Part shown: piece by piece, positions 42,047 to 49,550 of the stretch
How positions within the stretch are numbered: position 1 is the stretch's first letter
How the letters are laid out: each line of letters starts with the position of its first letter
Origin: Bradyrhizobium ottawaense
GTDB taxonomy: Bacteria > Pseudomonadota > Alphaproteobacteria > Rhizobiales > Xanthobacteraceae
Reading direction: 5' to 3'
Length of the DNA: 64,000 nucleotides
Assembly (NCBI RefSeq): GCF_900099825.1
Contig: NZ_LT629693.1
Span: 7,513,001 to 7,577,000 of the forward strand
Translations under genes and position numbers: made by a program
The notes under the pieces: generated by a model
What the model saw: the letters and a program-made list of their open reading frames with translations, nothing else
Database searches by the model: none
Told to the model about the DNA's origin: nothing

Positions 42047-42253
42047 GTGGACGCGCTCAGGACGGCCACGGGGCCGATGACGACGGCGGAGCTGGCCGAA
42101 GCCATCCTCAAGGCTGAGGGCATCGAAGCCGCCAAGGCGGACGTCCAGAGCATCGCCCTAGCCGTACAGCACGGGCTCAAGAACCATGAGGGCAACGGAG
42201 TGGAGATTGTTGGTGAGGCCAGACCTGCGCGGTGGCGATTGGCGGCCAGCTAA
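42047..42253 (+). CDS. small winged-helix-like protein, possibly a C-terminal remnant
   Basis: 68 residues from a GTG, or 58 from the ATG at 42077 (MTTAELAEAILKAEGIEAAK). The pattern of a short helix-turn-helix followed by a wing ending in ARWRLA suggests a DNA-binding wing. The upstream sequence (QPNKWFKRR in another frame) looks like the decayed middle of a longer parent gene. Confidence 0.5.
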   Translation: MDALRTATGPMTTAELAEAILKAEGIEAAKADVQSIALAVQHGLKNHEGNGVEIVGEARPARWRLAAS

Positions 42254-42255
42254 AG

Positions 42256-42298
42256 AAAAACCCCGCCGTGGAGGTCGGTCCCCGGCGGGGTTTCCCCC
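42256..42298 (+). terminator. terminator after the winged-helix gene
   Basis: AAACCCCGCC (42258-42267) pairs with GGCGGGGTTT (42284-42293), with a 16-nt loop and C-rich tail. Confidence 0.7.
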
Positions 42299-42423
42299 TA
42301 GCCCACCGCTGAGAACGGGCGCTGAGGGAGTATGCGACTTGGAGCTGACACCAAACTGACTCGTCGCCCCAAATCCCGCAGCGTCGTTGGCTATGGTATC
42401 CAACAAGTTAAGGAGGGGATACC

Positions 42424-42500
42424 GGCGCGGTGGAGATTGAAAGAGGCCGCCAACTGAGGCGGCCAACAAAAATACCCCGCTCGAACCGCGAGCGGGGTTA
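42424..42500 (+). repeat. decayed second copy of the gene end plus terminator
   Basis: GCGGTGGAGATTGAAAGAGG resembles the 3' end of the 42047 gene. It is followed by hairpin CCCCGCTCG (42475-42483)/CGAGCGGGG (42489-42497) and TTA. Confidence 0.5.
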
Positions 42501-42579
42501 AGTCGCTATGACGAGTTTCCAAAGCGTCACAACAGCCCCCGGCTAACAGCCGTATATGACAGTTTTATTAAGTGCGTTC

Positions 42580-42716
42580 AAAGCGTCGCCTTCAGCATCC
42601 AGCACGGACTTAAGAGCCATGAGGGCAGGGAGCGGAGATCGTGGGAGAGGCGCGCCCCGGCGAAGTGGCGGCTAACAGGTTAAAGAAAAAGCCCGGCTGA
42701 ACCGGGCTTTTGCCTT
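42580..42716 (+). pseudogene. decayed third copy of the gene end plus terminator
   Basis: The region reads, with frame breaks, as a copy of the 42047 gene C-terminus (QHGLKSHEGRE, then PAKWRL). It ends in hairpin GCCCGG (42691-42696)/CCGGGC (42702-42707) and TTT. This terminator also faces the antitoxin gene from the other side. Confidence 0.55.
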
Positions 42717-42735
42717 CTTGTCAATTTGCGAAAGG

Positions 42736-43029
42736 TCAGCCGACAGCGAGGGCCCTTTCAACTACATCGGGGTTCTTATCAATAATCTTCAGCAACACTC
42801 TCGCTGGCCCTTCAGGTCGGCGATGGCCCTGTTCCCAATTCCGCACAGTGGACAGCGTAAACCCAAAACGAACCGCAAACTCCGTCTGAGACATTTTTAG
42901 CTTCTTACGCACAGCCTGAACGTCAATGCTCTCAGGAACTCTGACTTCCCGTACAACCGCACCATTTTTTCGGCCGCGCGTGAACTCGACCGCTTCGGCC
43001 AGTCCATCCAGTATCTTTCGACCGCTCAT
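42736..43029 (-). CDS. XRE-family antitoxin (HigA-like)
   Basis: 97 residues. The C-terminal half is a helix-turn-helix: VRKKLKMSQTEFAVRFGFT, then VRNWEQGHRRPEGPARVLL. The start at 43029 (MSGRKILDG) is supported by GGAGGGCAAA just upstream; an ATG 4 codons earlier is possible. It lies 34 bp downstream of the toxin, the HigBA order, and neutralises and autoregulates it. Confidence 0.85.
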   Translation of the reverse strand: MSGRKILDGLAEAVEFTRGRKNGAVVREVRVPESIDVQAVRKKLKMSQTEFAVRFGFTLSTVRNWEQGHRRPEGPARVLLKIIDKNPDVVERALAVG

Positions 43030-43063
43030 TTTGCCCTCCATGGCAACTTGGCATTCTCTTATT

Positions 43064-43456
43064 TTAAGCTGGATCGCGGAGCGCGGCCAATCTGTATATC
43101 GACCTTGCCGCCTGTTCACGAACCAGCGTCTCCACAACGCGTTGCATGAGTTCGCGCTCATGCATCGTCAAATTCATTTTCTCGCCCTTGGCATAGACCG
43201 CCAAAAGAAAGACCGGCATGTTCAGATCGCGGAAATAATATATTACACGCGCTCCGCCTCGTTTGCCGCTACCCCGCGCTCTCCAGCGCAGCTTCCTAAT
43301 TCCGCCTGTCCCGGGGATGACGTCCCCAAAGACTGGATTGGCGGAAATAAAGTCCGATAGGTCTTCTCGTTCTTGTTCGTCGAAAATCTTGTCCGCATCA
43401 TTCTGAAAGGAACGCAACTCAACAATAGTGATTCCGTAATTTGTAGCCCCGAACAT
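43064..43456 (-). CDS. RelE/HigB-type toxin
   Basis: 130 residues of the RelE-superfamily addiction toxin group. Landmarks are ELRSFQNDADKIFDEQERED, NPVFGDVIPGTGGIRKLRW, and the core GSGKRGGARVIYYFRDLNMP followed by LLAVYAKGEK. These toxins cut mRNA at the ribosome. The toxin gene precedes the antitoxin, and both share the promoter at 43542-43570. Confidence 0.87.
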   Translation of the reverse strand: MFGATNYGITIVELRSFQNDADKIFDEQEREDLSDFISANPVFGDVIPGTGGIRKLRWRARGSGKRGGARVIYYFRDLNMPVFLLAVYAKGEKMNLTMHERELMQRVVETLVREQAARSIYRLAALRDPA

Positions 43457-43541
43457 TTTTCATTCCCCGTGTTTCGCACCGAGTGGCCATCGCTACCCTC
43501 ATGTTCCGCTCCTCCCTGCAAAAGGCTTTTCGCCCAGTGAT

Positions 43542-43577
43542 GTTATACGTCATTGACGGACGTATGTCAACGACGTA
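43542..43577 (-). promoter_or_regulatory. promoter and operator of the toxin-antitoxin operon
   Basis: On the minus strand TTGACA (43570-43565) and TATAAC (43547-43542) are 17 bp apart, a near-consensus sigma-70 promoter. Overlapping inverted repeats TACGTC (43546-43551)/GACGTA (43559-43564) and TTGAC (43553-43557)/GTCAA (43566-43570) lie across it, as expected for autorepression by the antitoxin. Confidence 0.7.
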
Positions 43578-43826
43578 CTAACCCTCCGGTTCCCGTAAAA
43601 TTACGGGGTTTGATGTCGCTGCCAGTATCCGGTGAAGTCCACCGACTTGCCGCGCTTCATCGCCAGCGCCGCTACGCGGCTCACCTGATCGCCATTCGAG
43701 ACGCGGCGGTTAAGCTAAGGCCTCGGCCCCAGCGCTGTGAATTACGAGCGAATATCCAGGGTACAACTTCCTTTCAACGTCCGCCTTTGTGGCAACCTGT
43801 GCTCCTGATTCGGGAGGACGGAAAAA

Positions 43827-44045
43827 ATGATTCAGCATTTGTCGGCATTAGACCTCGGCGGGATCGCTGCGAGGGGCGGAAGCTTGGAAGTGAACGGACA
43901 ACAGTTTTCGGCGCTGGACCTCGGCGGCATTGCGGCACGGTTGTCCGATGGCGCTACGTTGAAGGTACATAATTCTGCGTGTTTCAGTGCATTGGACATT
44001 GGTGGCATTGCCGCGCGCAACCCCGGTCAAGTCATTTTTTGCTGA
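43827..44045 (+). CDS. small triple-repeat (SALDLGGIAAR) protein
   Basis: 72 residues almost entirely made of three units: HLSALDLGGIAARGG, FSALDLGGIAARLSDG and FSALDIGGIAARNPGQ, joined by short strands (SLEVNGQQ, TLKVHNSAC). The pattern of a helix-like SALDLxxIAA step followed by a beta strand suggests a small solenoid. A GGGAGGACGGAAAAA site precedes the ATG. Function unknown. Confidence 0.65.
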   Translation: MIQHLSALDLGGIAARGGSLEVNGQQFSALDLGGIAARLSDGATLKVHNSACFSALDIGGIAARNPGQVIFC

Positions 44046-44080
44046 AGCATTCTGGTCGCAACCAATAGAAGTAATATCGC

Positions 44081-44308
44081 ATGGAATATTGGTTGGATAT
44101 CGCGGCCGCGCTGTTCGCATTTGGTGCAGCGGCGTTCTGGTTCGCTTCGGCCTACGGCGACCTACCGCCAATGGTTTCGTATTTTGATGCCGCGCCAGCG
44201 ACCGATCCGCTCTACATGGCGATCAAACGTTCGGCGAGGATGAACCGTTGGGCTGCCGGACTGAGCGGTCTGTCGGCTTTGTGCATGGCAATGAGGATAA
44301 TCGTCTAA
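44081..44308 (+). CDS. small two-helix membrane protein
   Basis: 75 residues: a hydrophobic N-terminus (YWLDIAAALFAFGAAAFWF), a loop with PPMVSYFDAAPATDPLYMAI, then a second hydrophobic helix (WAAGLSGLSALCMAMRIIV). Small proteins of this kind are common in rhizobia; role unknown. Confidence 0.6.
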   Translation: MEYWLDIAAALFAFGAAAFWFASAYGDLPPMVSYFDAAPATDPLYMAIKRSARMNRWAAGLSGLSALCMAMRIIV

Positions 44309-44325
44309 GCTCCGGATGGCAGACA

Positions 44326-44529
44326 ATGAGCAAGATGCGCAGAGTTATCAGCTTGGTCTTGGCGTTGGTTCTGACGGTGGCCGGCGCCGTTGCGTCTATT
44401 TATATGCTGTTCTTTTGTGCGGTCATTTCCTTCAAGGCGGCTGGCGCTGCGGGGCTTGTTCTTGGGGTCGGCCTGATCTGGCTCTATTCTGATTTCATCG
44501 ATGCTACACCGAATGATCGACAGCCATAG
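44326..44529 (+). CDS. small membrane protein
   Basis: 67 residues from MSKMRRVISLVLALVLTVAG with two hydrophobic segments (second: KAAGAAGLVLGVGLIWLYS). It follows the previous membrane protein by 17 bp, so they may act together. No family recognised. Confidence 0.55.
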   Translation: MSKMRRVISLVLALVLTVAGAVASIYMLFFCAVISFKAAGAAGLVLGVGLIWLYSDFIDATPNDRQP

Positions 44530-44569
44530 TGGAGCGACCCGCCGCGCCTCGGCGCGCGCTGCTCTGGCG

Positions 44570-44917
44570 TCATGGCTGAATTGGCGGCAGGTCAAATTGC
44601 CAGACGTTGACGATGCCGACGCCAACTTGTTGGCGCTTGATCGTATTGTTCCGCCCATGCTCCTTCAGCGTTTCGGTGATTGGCATAAGTCGTTCATGCG
44701 TCCCGTTATCGATCACCCAATGCCCGGCCTGCCGTAGCAATTCCGGCAATTCAGAATTCAGCGGGGCTTCAAATCGGATCGGGCTGACATCGGCCTGGCT
44801 CACAATCCATCCACCATTCGCCATAATGCATTTGTTGAGCCGTCCCCATAGTTCACGCTGCCTCTGACTGAGCGGTGGCTGTTTGGGCTGGAATGGATTG
44901 GCTCCGGGGCGGGCCAT
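44570..44917 (-). CDS. hypothetical protein, third gene of csp operon
   Basis: 115 residues: MARPGANPFQPKQPPLSQRQ, RELWGRLNKCIMANGGWIVS, then VIDNGTHERLMPITETLKEHG and IVNVWQFDL. The ATG overlaps the upstream stop (ATGA), showing coupling. The helical middle and strand end suggest a small nucleic-acid-binding protein, but that is a guess. Confidence 0.6.
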   Translation of the reverse strand: MARPGANPFQPKQPPLSQRQRELWGRLNKCIMANGGWIVSQADVSPIRFEAPLNSELPELLRQAGHWVIDNGTHERLMPITETLKEHGRNNTIKRQQVGVGIVNVWQFDLPPIQP

Positions 44918-45123
44918 CAATGCGTGCCCCTGGCCGGTGGGTGCAGGTACATCAATTGGGCCAGAACAAGCTTCTTCGGGATTCTCAGCGTATCGCAGAG
45001 AGACTGTATGACGGCGGCATCGTGCTTGGCGTCCACGCCGCCTGACAGCCGCTTCATCAGCAGCGACCAAAACACCGGATCATCAATCAGATAAGAGAAG
45101 TTCTCGGGTTCGTTCATTGGCAT
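44917..45123 (-). CDS. hypothetical protein, second gene of csp operon
   Basis: 68 residues from MPMNEPENFSYLIDDPVFWS (or from the next Met at 45117); includes LMKRLSGGVDAKHDAAVIQS and LRIPKKLVLAQLMYL. It sits 1 bp after the cold-shock gene and overlaps the next by 4 bp. Confidence 0.55.
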   Translation of the reverse strand: MPMNEPENFSYLIDDPVFWSLLMKRLSGGVDAKHDAAVIQSLCDTLRIPKKLVLAQLMYLHPPARGTH

Positions 45124-45124
45124 T

Positions 45125-45340
45125 TCAATCCCCAATCTCTTTCAGGTTTTCAGCGGAGCATTTGCCGCCCTGTTTACGTGGCCTGAGTTCATAGCTGAGC
45201 CTTTGCCCGACGCTTAACACCCAGATGTCCGCACGCTCGACGGCCTTGGCGTGAACGAAAACATCTTCTCCACCGTGATCCGGGATGATGAAGCCGTACC
45301 CATTGTGAGGCTCGTAGGATTTGACCCGTCCGAACGGCAT
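45125..45340 (-). CDS. cold-shock domain protein
   Basis: 71 residues. The CSD signature is intact though divergent: MPFGRVKSYEPHNGYGFIIP, DHGGEDVFVHAKAVERAD, SVGQRLSYELRPRKQG. The RNP1-like NGYGFI and RNP2-like VFVHA are present. It binds single-stranded RNA or DNA. As the first gene of a three-gene operon on a mobile element, it may help the element through stress or induction. Confidence 0.8.
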   Translation of the reverse strand: MPFGRVKSYEPHNGYGFIIPDHGGEDVFVHAKAVERADIWVLSVGQRLSYELRPRKQGGKCSAENLKEIGD

Positions 45341-45427
45341 CAGGTAATCCCCCAAGTAATTGTTTCAATATTGTTCCTCATTACTTTCCACCACTAGTAT
45401 TCATCTTTGCATGCGGCACATTATATA

Positions 45428-45458
45428 GTATAATACCCTCGAACGCCAAGGGTTATAC
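45428..45458. promoter_or_regulatory. inverted repeat upstream of the small-gene cluster
   Basis: GTATAATACCCT (45428-45439) faces AGGGTTATAC (45449-45458) across 9 bp. It lies 20-50 bp upstream of the start at 45479 and contains TATAAT-like elements, so it may be an operator overlapping the promoter that controls the eight-gene run downstream. Confidence 0.5.
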
Positions 45459-45478
45459 TTACTGGGGGTATCGGGATA

Positions 45479-45943
45479 ATGGCTAAATTCAGGGAAATGT
45501 CGCCTTCGCACGAACGGGGTAGGCGCACCGTCGAGGCTGATAGAGGCCCCCTCAGTCCAAGGGCCATTGATGCCGTCTATGCCAAGGGCAGGAAGACGAT
45601 CCGGCATGACAGCAAAGAATGGATCGGCCATGAAACTCAGCCCCCGCAGTTTGTAGAGGAGGCAAGGCATCGGAACTACACAAACGATGTTCCCTTGAAG
45701 GGTGAACGCGCTTTCCTTCGGGGTGGTGGCGATAGTCAGCACATCTATGGCTCAAGGAACCAAAATCCCGACGCCAAGCACGGCATCTCCGGTCAAGAGG
45801 CGGCCCGCAAGCGGTCAGAGGCCGGTGAAAAGACAGATGGTACGGCTAAGTATCCGCATCCAAGTGGACGCTTCACTGGCACTGGTCAGGACTGCAACAA
45901 ATCTCCGTTCTCAGCGGCTCATAAAACTTACGGTGAGGATTAA
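45479..45943 (+). CDS. first gene of the phage-like small-gene run, hypothetical
   Basis: 154 residues, basic and Gly/Lys/Arg-rich (MAKFREMSPSHERGRRTVEA, KGRKTIRHDSKEWIGHETQ, ending SPFSAAHKTYGED). Low hydrophobicity and many charged residues suggest a disordered or nucleic-acid-associated protein. It begins the tight plus-strand run that continues to 48910. Confidence 0.6.
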   Translation: MAKFREMSPSHERGRRTVEADRGPLSPRAIDAVYAKGRKTIRHDSKEWIGHETQPPQFVEEARHRNYTNDVPLKGERAFLRGGGDSQHIYGSRNQNPDAKHGISGQEAARKRSEAGEKTDGTAKYPHPSGRFTGTGQDCNKSPFSAAHKTYGED

Positions 45944-45945
45944 TC

Positions 45946-46347
45946 ATGGCAGACTTTAATGATGAAGCGGCCCGGCATCGTGGCAAGCAGTTGATTGTCA
46001 CCCGCAAGCAGGCAGAGGCTCACCTAGCTTACGCTGAAGCCAATGGCGATCTTGAATATGCAGCAGAGAAAATTCAGGAGATTGCGAACATCGATAGAGA
46101 GGGTGAAAACCTGAACAGGCTGTTTCAGCAGTACACGGAAGCTCGGCAAGCTCCCACTGCTCCAAGCTCTGATGCTTGGCGTACCAAAAAGTCTGAAGAG
46201 ATGACTCCCGAGGATGTCCGGCTGATGCTCAACGACACCAGTGCTACCGCCAAGATCGGTGGCGGGATTACATATGAGGAGAATGTCAATCAGCTACGCA
46301 AGCTCGCCCAGGCCAAGGCCAGAGGTGACTATCACGGAAAGCCATGA
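45946..46347 (+). CDS. phage-like hypothetical protein
   Basis: 133 residues, helical (HRGKQLIVTRKQAEAHLAYA, ANIDREGENLNRLFQQYTEA) with a C-terminal motif NQLRKLAQAKARGDYHGKP. A matching end occurs in the 46939 gene. It starts 2 bp after the previous stop and overlaps the next start by 4 bp. Confidence 0.6.
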   Translation: MADFNDEAARHRGKQLIVTRKQAEAHLAYAEANGDLEYAAEKIQEIANIDREGENLNRLFQQYTEARQAPTAPSSDAWRTKKSEEMTPEDVRLMLNDTSATAKIGGGITYEENVNQLRKLAQAKARGDYHGKP

Positions 46348-46721
46348 TGGGCATCATCAGAGATTGGGCAGCATATACAAACGGCGCACAGGGTGTTCCT
46401 GAAGACATGCGGGAAGACCATAGGGACATGCGGGTTTATATGGGACAGGCCCATTCAAGGGCTATCAACCGGCATAACGGAAGTCTGAGTGAGGCCAAGA
46501 AGGATTTAGCTGAAGCCATCGAGCGGGATCGCCGGTTTGACCCTTATGACAAGAAGCGGTTGCTGGATCGTTTTTCGGAATGTTGGGGCAGCGGCCAGCT
46601 TTTGGATTTCAGTGATCCCGGACTTTTGCACGGAGGCCAGTCACGGCCTGAGAGGCTGAAAACGTCTACTAGGCCAATGGAGTCTCCGCCGATCAAGCAA
46701 TCAGGAAGACTTATCGATTAA
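46344..46721 (+). CDS. phage-like hypothetical protein
   Basis: 125 residues: MMGIIRDWAAYTNGAQGVPE, HSRAINRHNGSLSEAKKDL, DPYDKKRLLDRFSECWG. Charged and helical; no domain recognised. Coupled to the previous gene (ATGA). Confidence 0.55.
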   Translation: MMGIIRDWAAYTNGAQGVPEDMREDHRDMRVYMGQAHSRAINRHNGSLSEAKKDLAEAIERDRRFDPYDKKRLLDRFSECWGSGQLLDFSDPGLLHGGQSRPERLKTSTRPMESPPIKQSGRLID

Positions 46722-46732
46722 CGGGGGCGATC

Positions 46733-46936
46733 ATGGGACGGAAGAAGGCCGCCCTTCCTTTTGAGGTAACTGGAGGGCTTTGTCGCGCTGCTGGTGTCGC
46801 ATTTGACCGTGCGATGCTGATTGAAAGCACAACTCAAAGCGCCCTTGTCCGCAAAGCAGTCAACAAGCTTCTGTTGAGCGAAGGTTATCTAACTCTTCAG
46901 CAGTTAGCTGACGATGCCAATCAGCAAGCGGGATAG
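46733..46936 (+). CDS. small hypothetical protein
   Basis: 67 residues: MGRKKAALPFEVTGGLCRAA, then LIESTTQSALVRKAVNKLL and a short helical tail. The middle has a ribbon-helix-helix-like feel (TTQSALVRKAVNKLLL), suggesting but not proving DNA binding. Confidence 0.5.
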   Translation: MGRKKAALPFEVTGGLCRAAGVAFDRAMLIESTTQSALVRKAVNKLLLSEGYLTLQQLADDANQQAG

Positions 46937-46938
46937 CC

Positions 46939-47754
46939 ATGCCAAGACTGCGATCACGTTATAAGAAATTTCGGGATGGTGGTGTTGTTCGCTCTGATGG
47001 CTCTGTGGCGGGGACGATAACGCCGGAACCTCTTGAGGTCCAAGTTGATACCGCTCTGGCGGATATTGCCGCGGACAAAGCGACGGAGCACTTATTAAAT
47101 GCCGTCGAGTCTCCGCAACAACATACCACTAGTATTGATGTTCCAACTGATGAGGCCTCCTCTGCTTTCCTGAAGCAGATTGAGGATCTCCGCAATGCTG
47201 AACAGATTCAGCGTCAGAGGCAGGCTGCACCAGCGCCGACTGCATTACCTGGAACCCCCGAGGAACGGCTGCAACTCTGGCGGCGGCAAGGTGTCAGCGA
47301 GGATGACGCCGAGCACTTAAATGAGCTAATCGAATTTCCAGCTATCACCGCTGAAGCCGTCAGGGATGTTGAACGCCAAGGCTTGAATCCAAACACGCGG
47401 GAATATCATCAAGCAGTCCGGGCCAGCTTTGAAAATCATCTCTTGGATCGTTTACATAAACCGCCAGAGAGAAAAGCACCAAAGCAAGTTGATCGTGGCG
47501 GCTACGTAGAACCAGAACAGCTTGGGCCAGCAGAGCGCAATCGTTCCAGTCTCGTCAGTGCTCCACCAAGCAGAGATACCTTCGCTAACGGCTCCTACAA
47601 CTCTTATGGAGATCGCCCCGGTACAGTCCGGTTATCGAAGGCCCAACTTGAGGCCGCCGCTTTTAGCGGCATTACCCCTAGAGAATATGCCGAACAGCTT
47701 CTCCGTCTCCGGGAAGAAAAGGAAAATGGCAACTATCATGGGGGCCAGCCGTAA
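46939..47754 (+). CDS. phage structural- or scaffold-like protein
   Basis: 271 residues, Gln/Glu/Ala-rich with a long helical middle (EASSAFLKQIEDLRNAEQIQ) and Pro-rich linkers. The C-terminus FSGITPREYAEQLLRLREE followed by NGNYHGG resembles the short closing motif of several phage capsid-associated proteins and echoes the 45946 gene. A scaffold or assembly role is only a suggestion. Confidence 0.5.
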   Translation: MPRLRSRYKKFRDGGVVRSDGSVAGTITPEPLEVQVDTALADIAADKATEHLLNAVESPQQHTTSIDVPTDEASSAFLKQIEDLRNAEQIQRQRQAAPAPTALPGTPEERLQLWRRQGVSEDDAEHLNELIEFPAITAEAVRDVERQGLNPNTREYHQAVRASFENHLLDRLHKPPERKAPKQVDRGGYVEPEQLGPAERNRSSLVSAPPSRDTFANGSYNSYGDRPGTVRLSKAQLEAAAFSGITPREYAEQLLRLREEKENGNYHGGQP

Positions 47755-48020
47755 TGTCGTATTACGCTCCCGGACCAAACATGACTGAGGCTGAGCGTCA
47801 GGAATGGCAACGCCAGACGGCGTTTGATGAGATGCTTAAGGAGATGGAAAACGCGATCAACGTCCTTCTTGTAAATGTTCAAGTTCTCCGCCGCAACGGT
47901 CCCTCCAAAGACCTTCTCCGCAGAATAGATGAGTCTGGCAGCAGGTTCACGGAACTCTTGCAGGCGTACATAGCTGAAGCCAAAGCAACTCCGCCACGGC
48001 TTACAGCTAAGGGGCGATGA
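47754..48020 (+). CDS. small coiled-coil hypothetical protein
   Basis: 88 residues: acidic helical core (TEAERQEWQRQTAFDEMLKE, MENAINVLLVNVQVLRRN, DLLRRIDESGSRFTELLQAY). It overlaps its neighbours by 1 and 4 bp. Probably an all-helical packing or adaptor protein; not recognised. Confidence 0.55.
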   Translation: MSYYAPGPNMTEAERQEWQRQTAFDEMLKEMENAINVLLVNVQVLRRNGPSKDLLRRIDESGSRFTELLQAYIAEAKATPPRLTAKGR

Positions 48021-48409
48021 TGGCTATGAGCAAACCTGAAAGGAATGAGAAGGGCCATTTTATAATCGGCAAAAAAGGTGGTCCCGGCCGTCCCAAGGGC
48101 AGCCGTTCCAAGCTGGCTACAGAGTTTATTGATGCGCTGTATCAGGATTTTGAACAGCATGGCGTTGGAGTTATTGCCAAGGTTCGCAGCGATAAACCGG
48201 ATGTTTATTTGAAGGTGGTTGCCAACCTGATGCCTGCCAAGATGGAAGCTTCGCTAACGCAGGTATCTCTCTTCGCCAGCTATGATCTCCAAGACCCCAA
48301 GGAATTTCTGGAGGCTTACAGGATAGCAAAGTCGATGATTGGGGCAGACCCCCCCGCTATCGAGCTTGAAGCTGAGCGCCGTGACGCGGAGTTCTCAGAC
48401 GATGACTGA
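48017..48409 (+). CDS. DUF5681/small-terminase-like protein
   Basis: 130 residues. The N-terminal GHFIIGKKGGPGRPKGSRSK basic motif followed by LATEFIDALYQDFEQHGVGV and DVYLKVVANLMPAKMEASL matches the pattern of phage proteins annotated as DUF5681 or putative terminase small subunits, which bind phage DNA for packaging. No large terminase is nearby. In phage satellites an orphan small terminase redirects packaging; whether this one does is unknown. Confidence 0.6.
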   Translation: MMAMSKPERNEKGHFIIGKKGGPGRPKGSRSKLATEFIDALYQDFEQHGVGVIAKVRSDKPDVYLKVVANLMPAKMEASLTQVSLFASYDLQDPKEFLEAYRIAKSMIGADPPAIELEAERRDAEFSDDD

Positions 48410-48719
48410 TGATGACTTTGAGAAGTTTGAAACGGCAGATGAAATCCTTGGCTACGTATTCAGTCAGCTAGGTCCAGACGCGCTGCAAAAGGTGCTCGAA
48501 CAAGTCATTGGCGGTGTTGACCGGGAATACCTGGACAGGGCTGCCAGCGAGTTACGGGTAGCGGGACTGGAACAGGCGGCGGATATGACCCTTGAGGCTG
48601 CCACTGAAGCTTTACCCGAAAGGGAATCCCTCTGCACCTATGAGCCCGGAACCCTCGACTATCAGGCTTGGCAAGACGCATACGATAGGCGGAAACGGAA
48701 GGGCTGGATTTCAACATGA
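48402..48719 (+). CDS. acidic hypothetical protein
   Basis: 105 residues, strongly acidic (MTDDDFEKFETADEILGYVF, EQVIGGVDREYLDRAASEL), ending in a basic RRKRKGWIST. The start at 48402 overlaps the previous gene by 8 bp. Acidity and size would suit a nucleic-acid mimic or assembly chaperone; not identified. Confidence 0.55.
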   Translation: MTDDDFEKFETADEILGYVFSQLGPDALQKVLEQVIGGVDREYLDRAASELRVAGLEQAADMTLEAATEALPERESLCTYEPGTLDYQAWQDAYDRRKRKGWIST

Positions 48720-48910
48720 AGTTCGACTCTTCAGCCAAAGCCGAACAAGCCCTAACGGAGCAGGGATTTAATAAACCTTCCGTTCCTGAAAGCTTCGATT
48801 GGATGAATACTGAGGACCGCAAGATAGCAACTATCCACCCGACCTATGATACCGCCTCCAATAGATGGAAATACCGTATCCAGTACCGGCCCATGGTTGT
48901 TGGGGTTTAG
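48716..48910 (+). CDS. small hypothetical protein, last of the run
   Basis: 64 residues: MKFDSSAKAEQALTEQGFNK, then IATIHPTYDTASNRWKYRIQ. Beta-rich second half. It overlaps the previous gene by 4 bp; the run ends here. Confidence 0.55.
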   Translation: MKFDSSAKAEQALTEQGFNKPSVPESFDWMNTEDRKIATIHPTYDTASNRWKYRIQYRPMVVGV

Positions 48911-49119
48911 TCCCGGAAGGAATAAGGCCCCGGAGCTACGGCAAGCCCCGAGGCCTCTATCGTGAACCGGAGTACATCCGTCCGGTAGTGGAATATTACC
49001 ATGACACGGGGACCGAACAAATCGACCTGTAATGGGTAATTCGAGGTCATCAGTTCTACCGATAAATTGGCTGTAGGACTGGGTGTAGCGAGGCCTATCC
49101 CTAGGGCGTTTGGGGAGGG

Positions 49120-49353
49120 TCATTGCCATGGCCGGAATTCCCCCGCCATCAATTTTTGCTCCTTGGTTTCGCTTACGCTGAGGGGAGTGGCAAAAACTCT
49201 AACCTCCAACTCCGTGGGATATAGGCCCCTGATCCGCGCTTCTGCTTCCTCGCGCGTGGGGCAGCCGACGACATAGGTCTCGCGCATGGGCGATTCTCCA
49301 CTACCGTGGATATGGACCAGCACCGTAAAGGCTTCATCCACATATTCGGGCAT
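49120..49353 (-). CDS. small conserved hypothetical protein
   Basis: 77 residues: MPEYVDEAFTVLVHIHGSGE, ETYVVGCPTREEAEARIRG, RVFATPLSVSETKEQKLM. Beta-alpha-beta pattern; similar proteins occur widely in rhizobial genomes. Function unknown. Confidence 0.6.
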   Translation of the reverse strand: MPEYVDEAFTVLVHIHGSGESPMRETYVVGCPTREEAEARIRGLYPTELEVRVFATPLSVSETKEQKLMAGEFRPWQ

Positions 49354-49550
49354 CCCACAAATATGCGCCCCGACGGGGGCATTTTCCAGCCCGGAAGCTA
49401 GCCTATAGTTAAACGGGCCATACCGAAAAGGGAGCGGTTTTGACCGGGTGCCCCTCGGCCTTCCTCCGAAATTTTCGTTTATGCTATAATGTTTGCGCTG
49501 CCTATGACGCGCTGGCGGCCTTCACCCATGGCCTCTGGCGCGTTTTAGTT

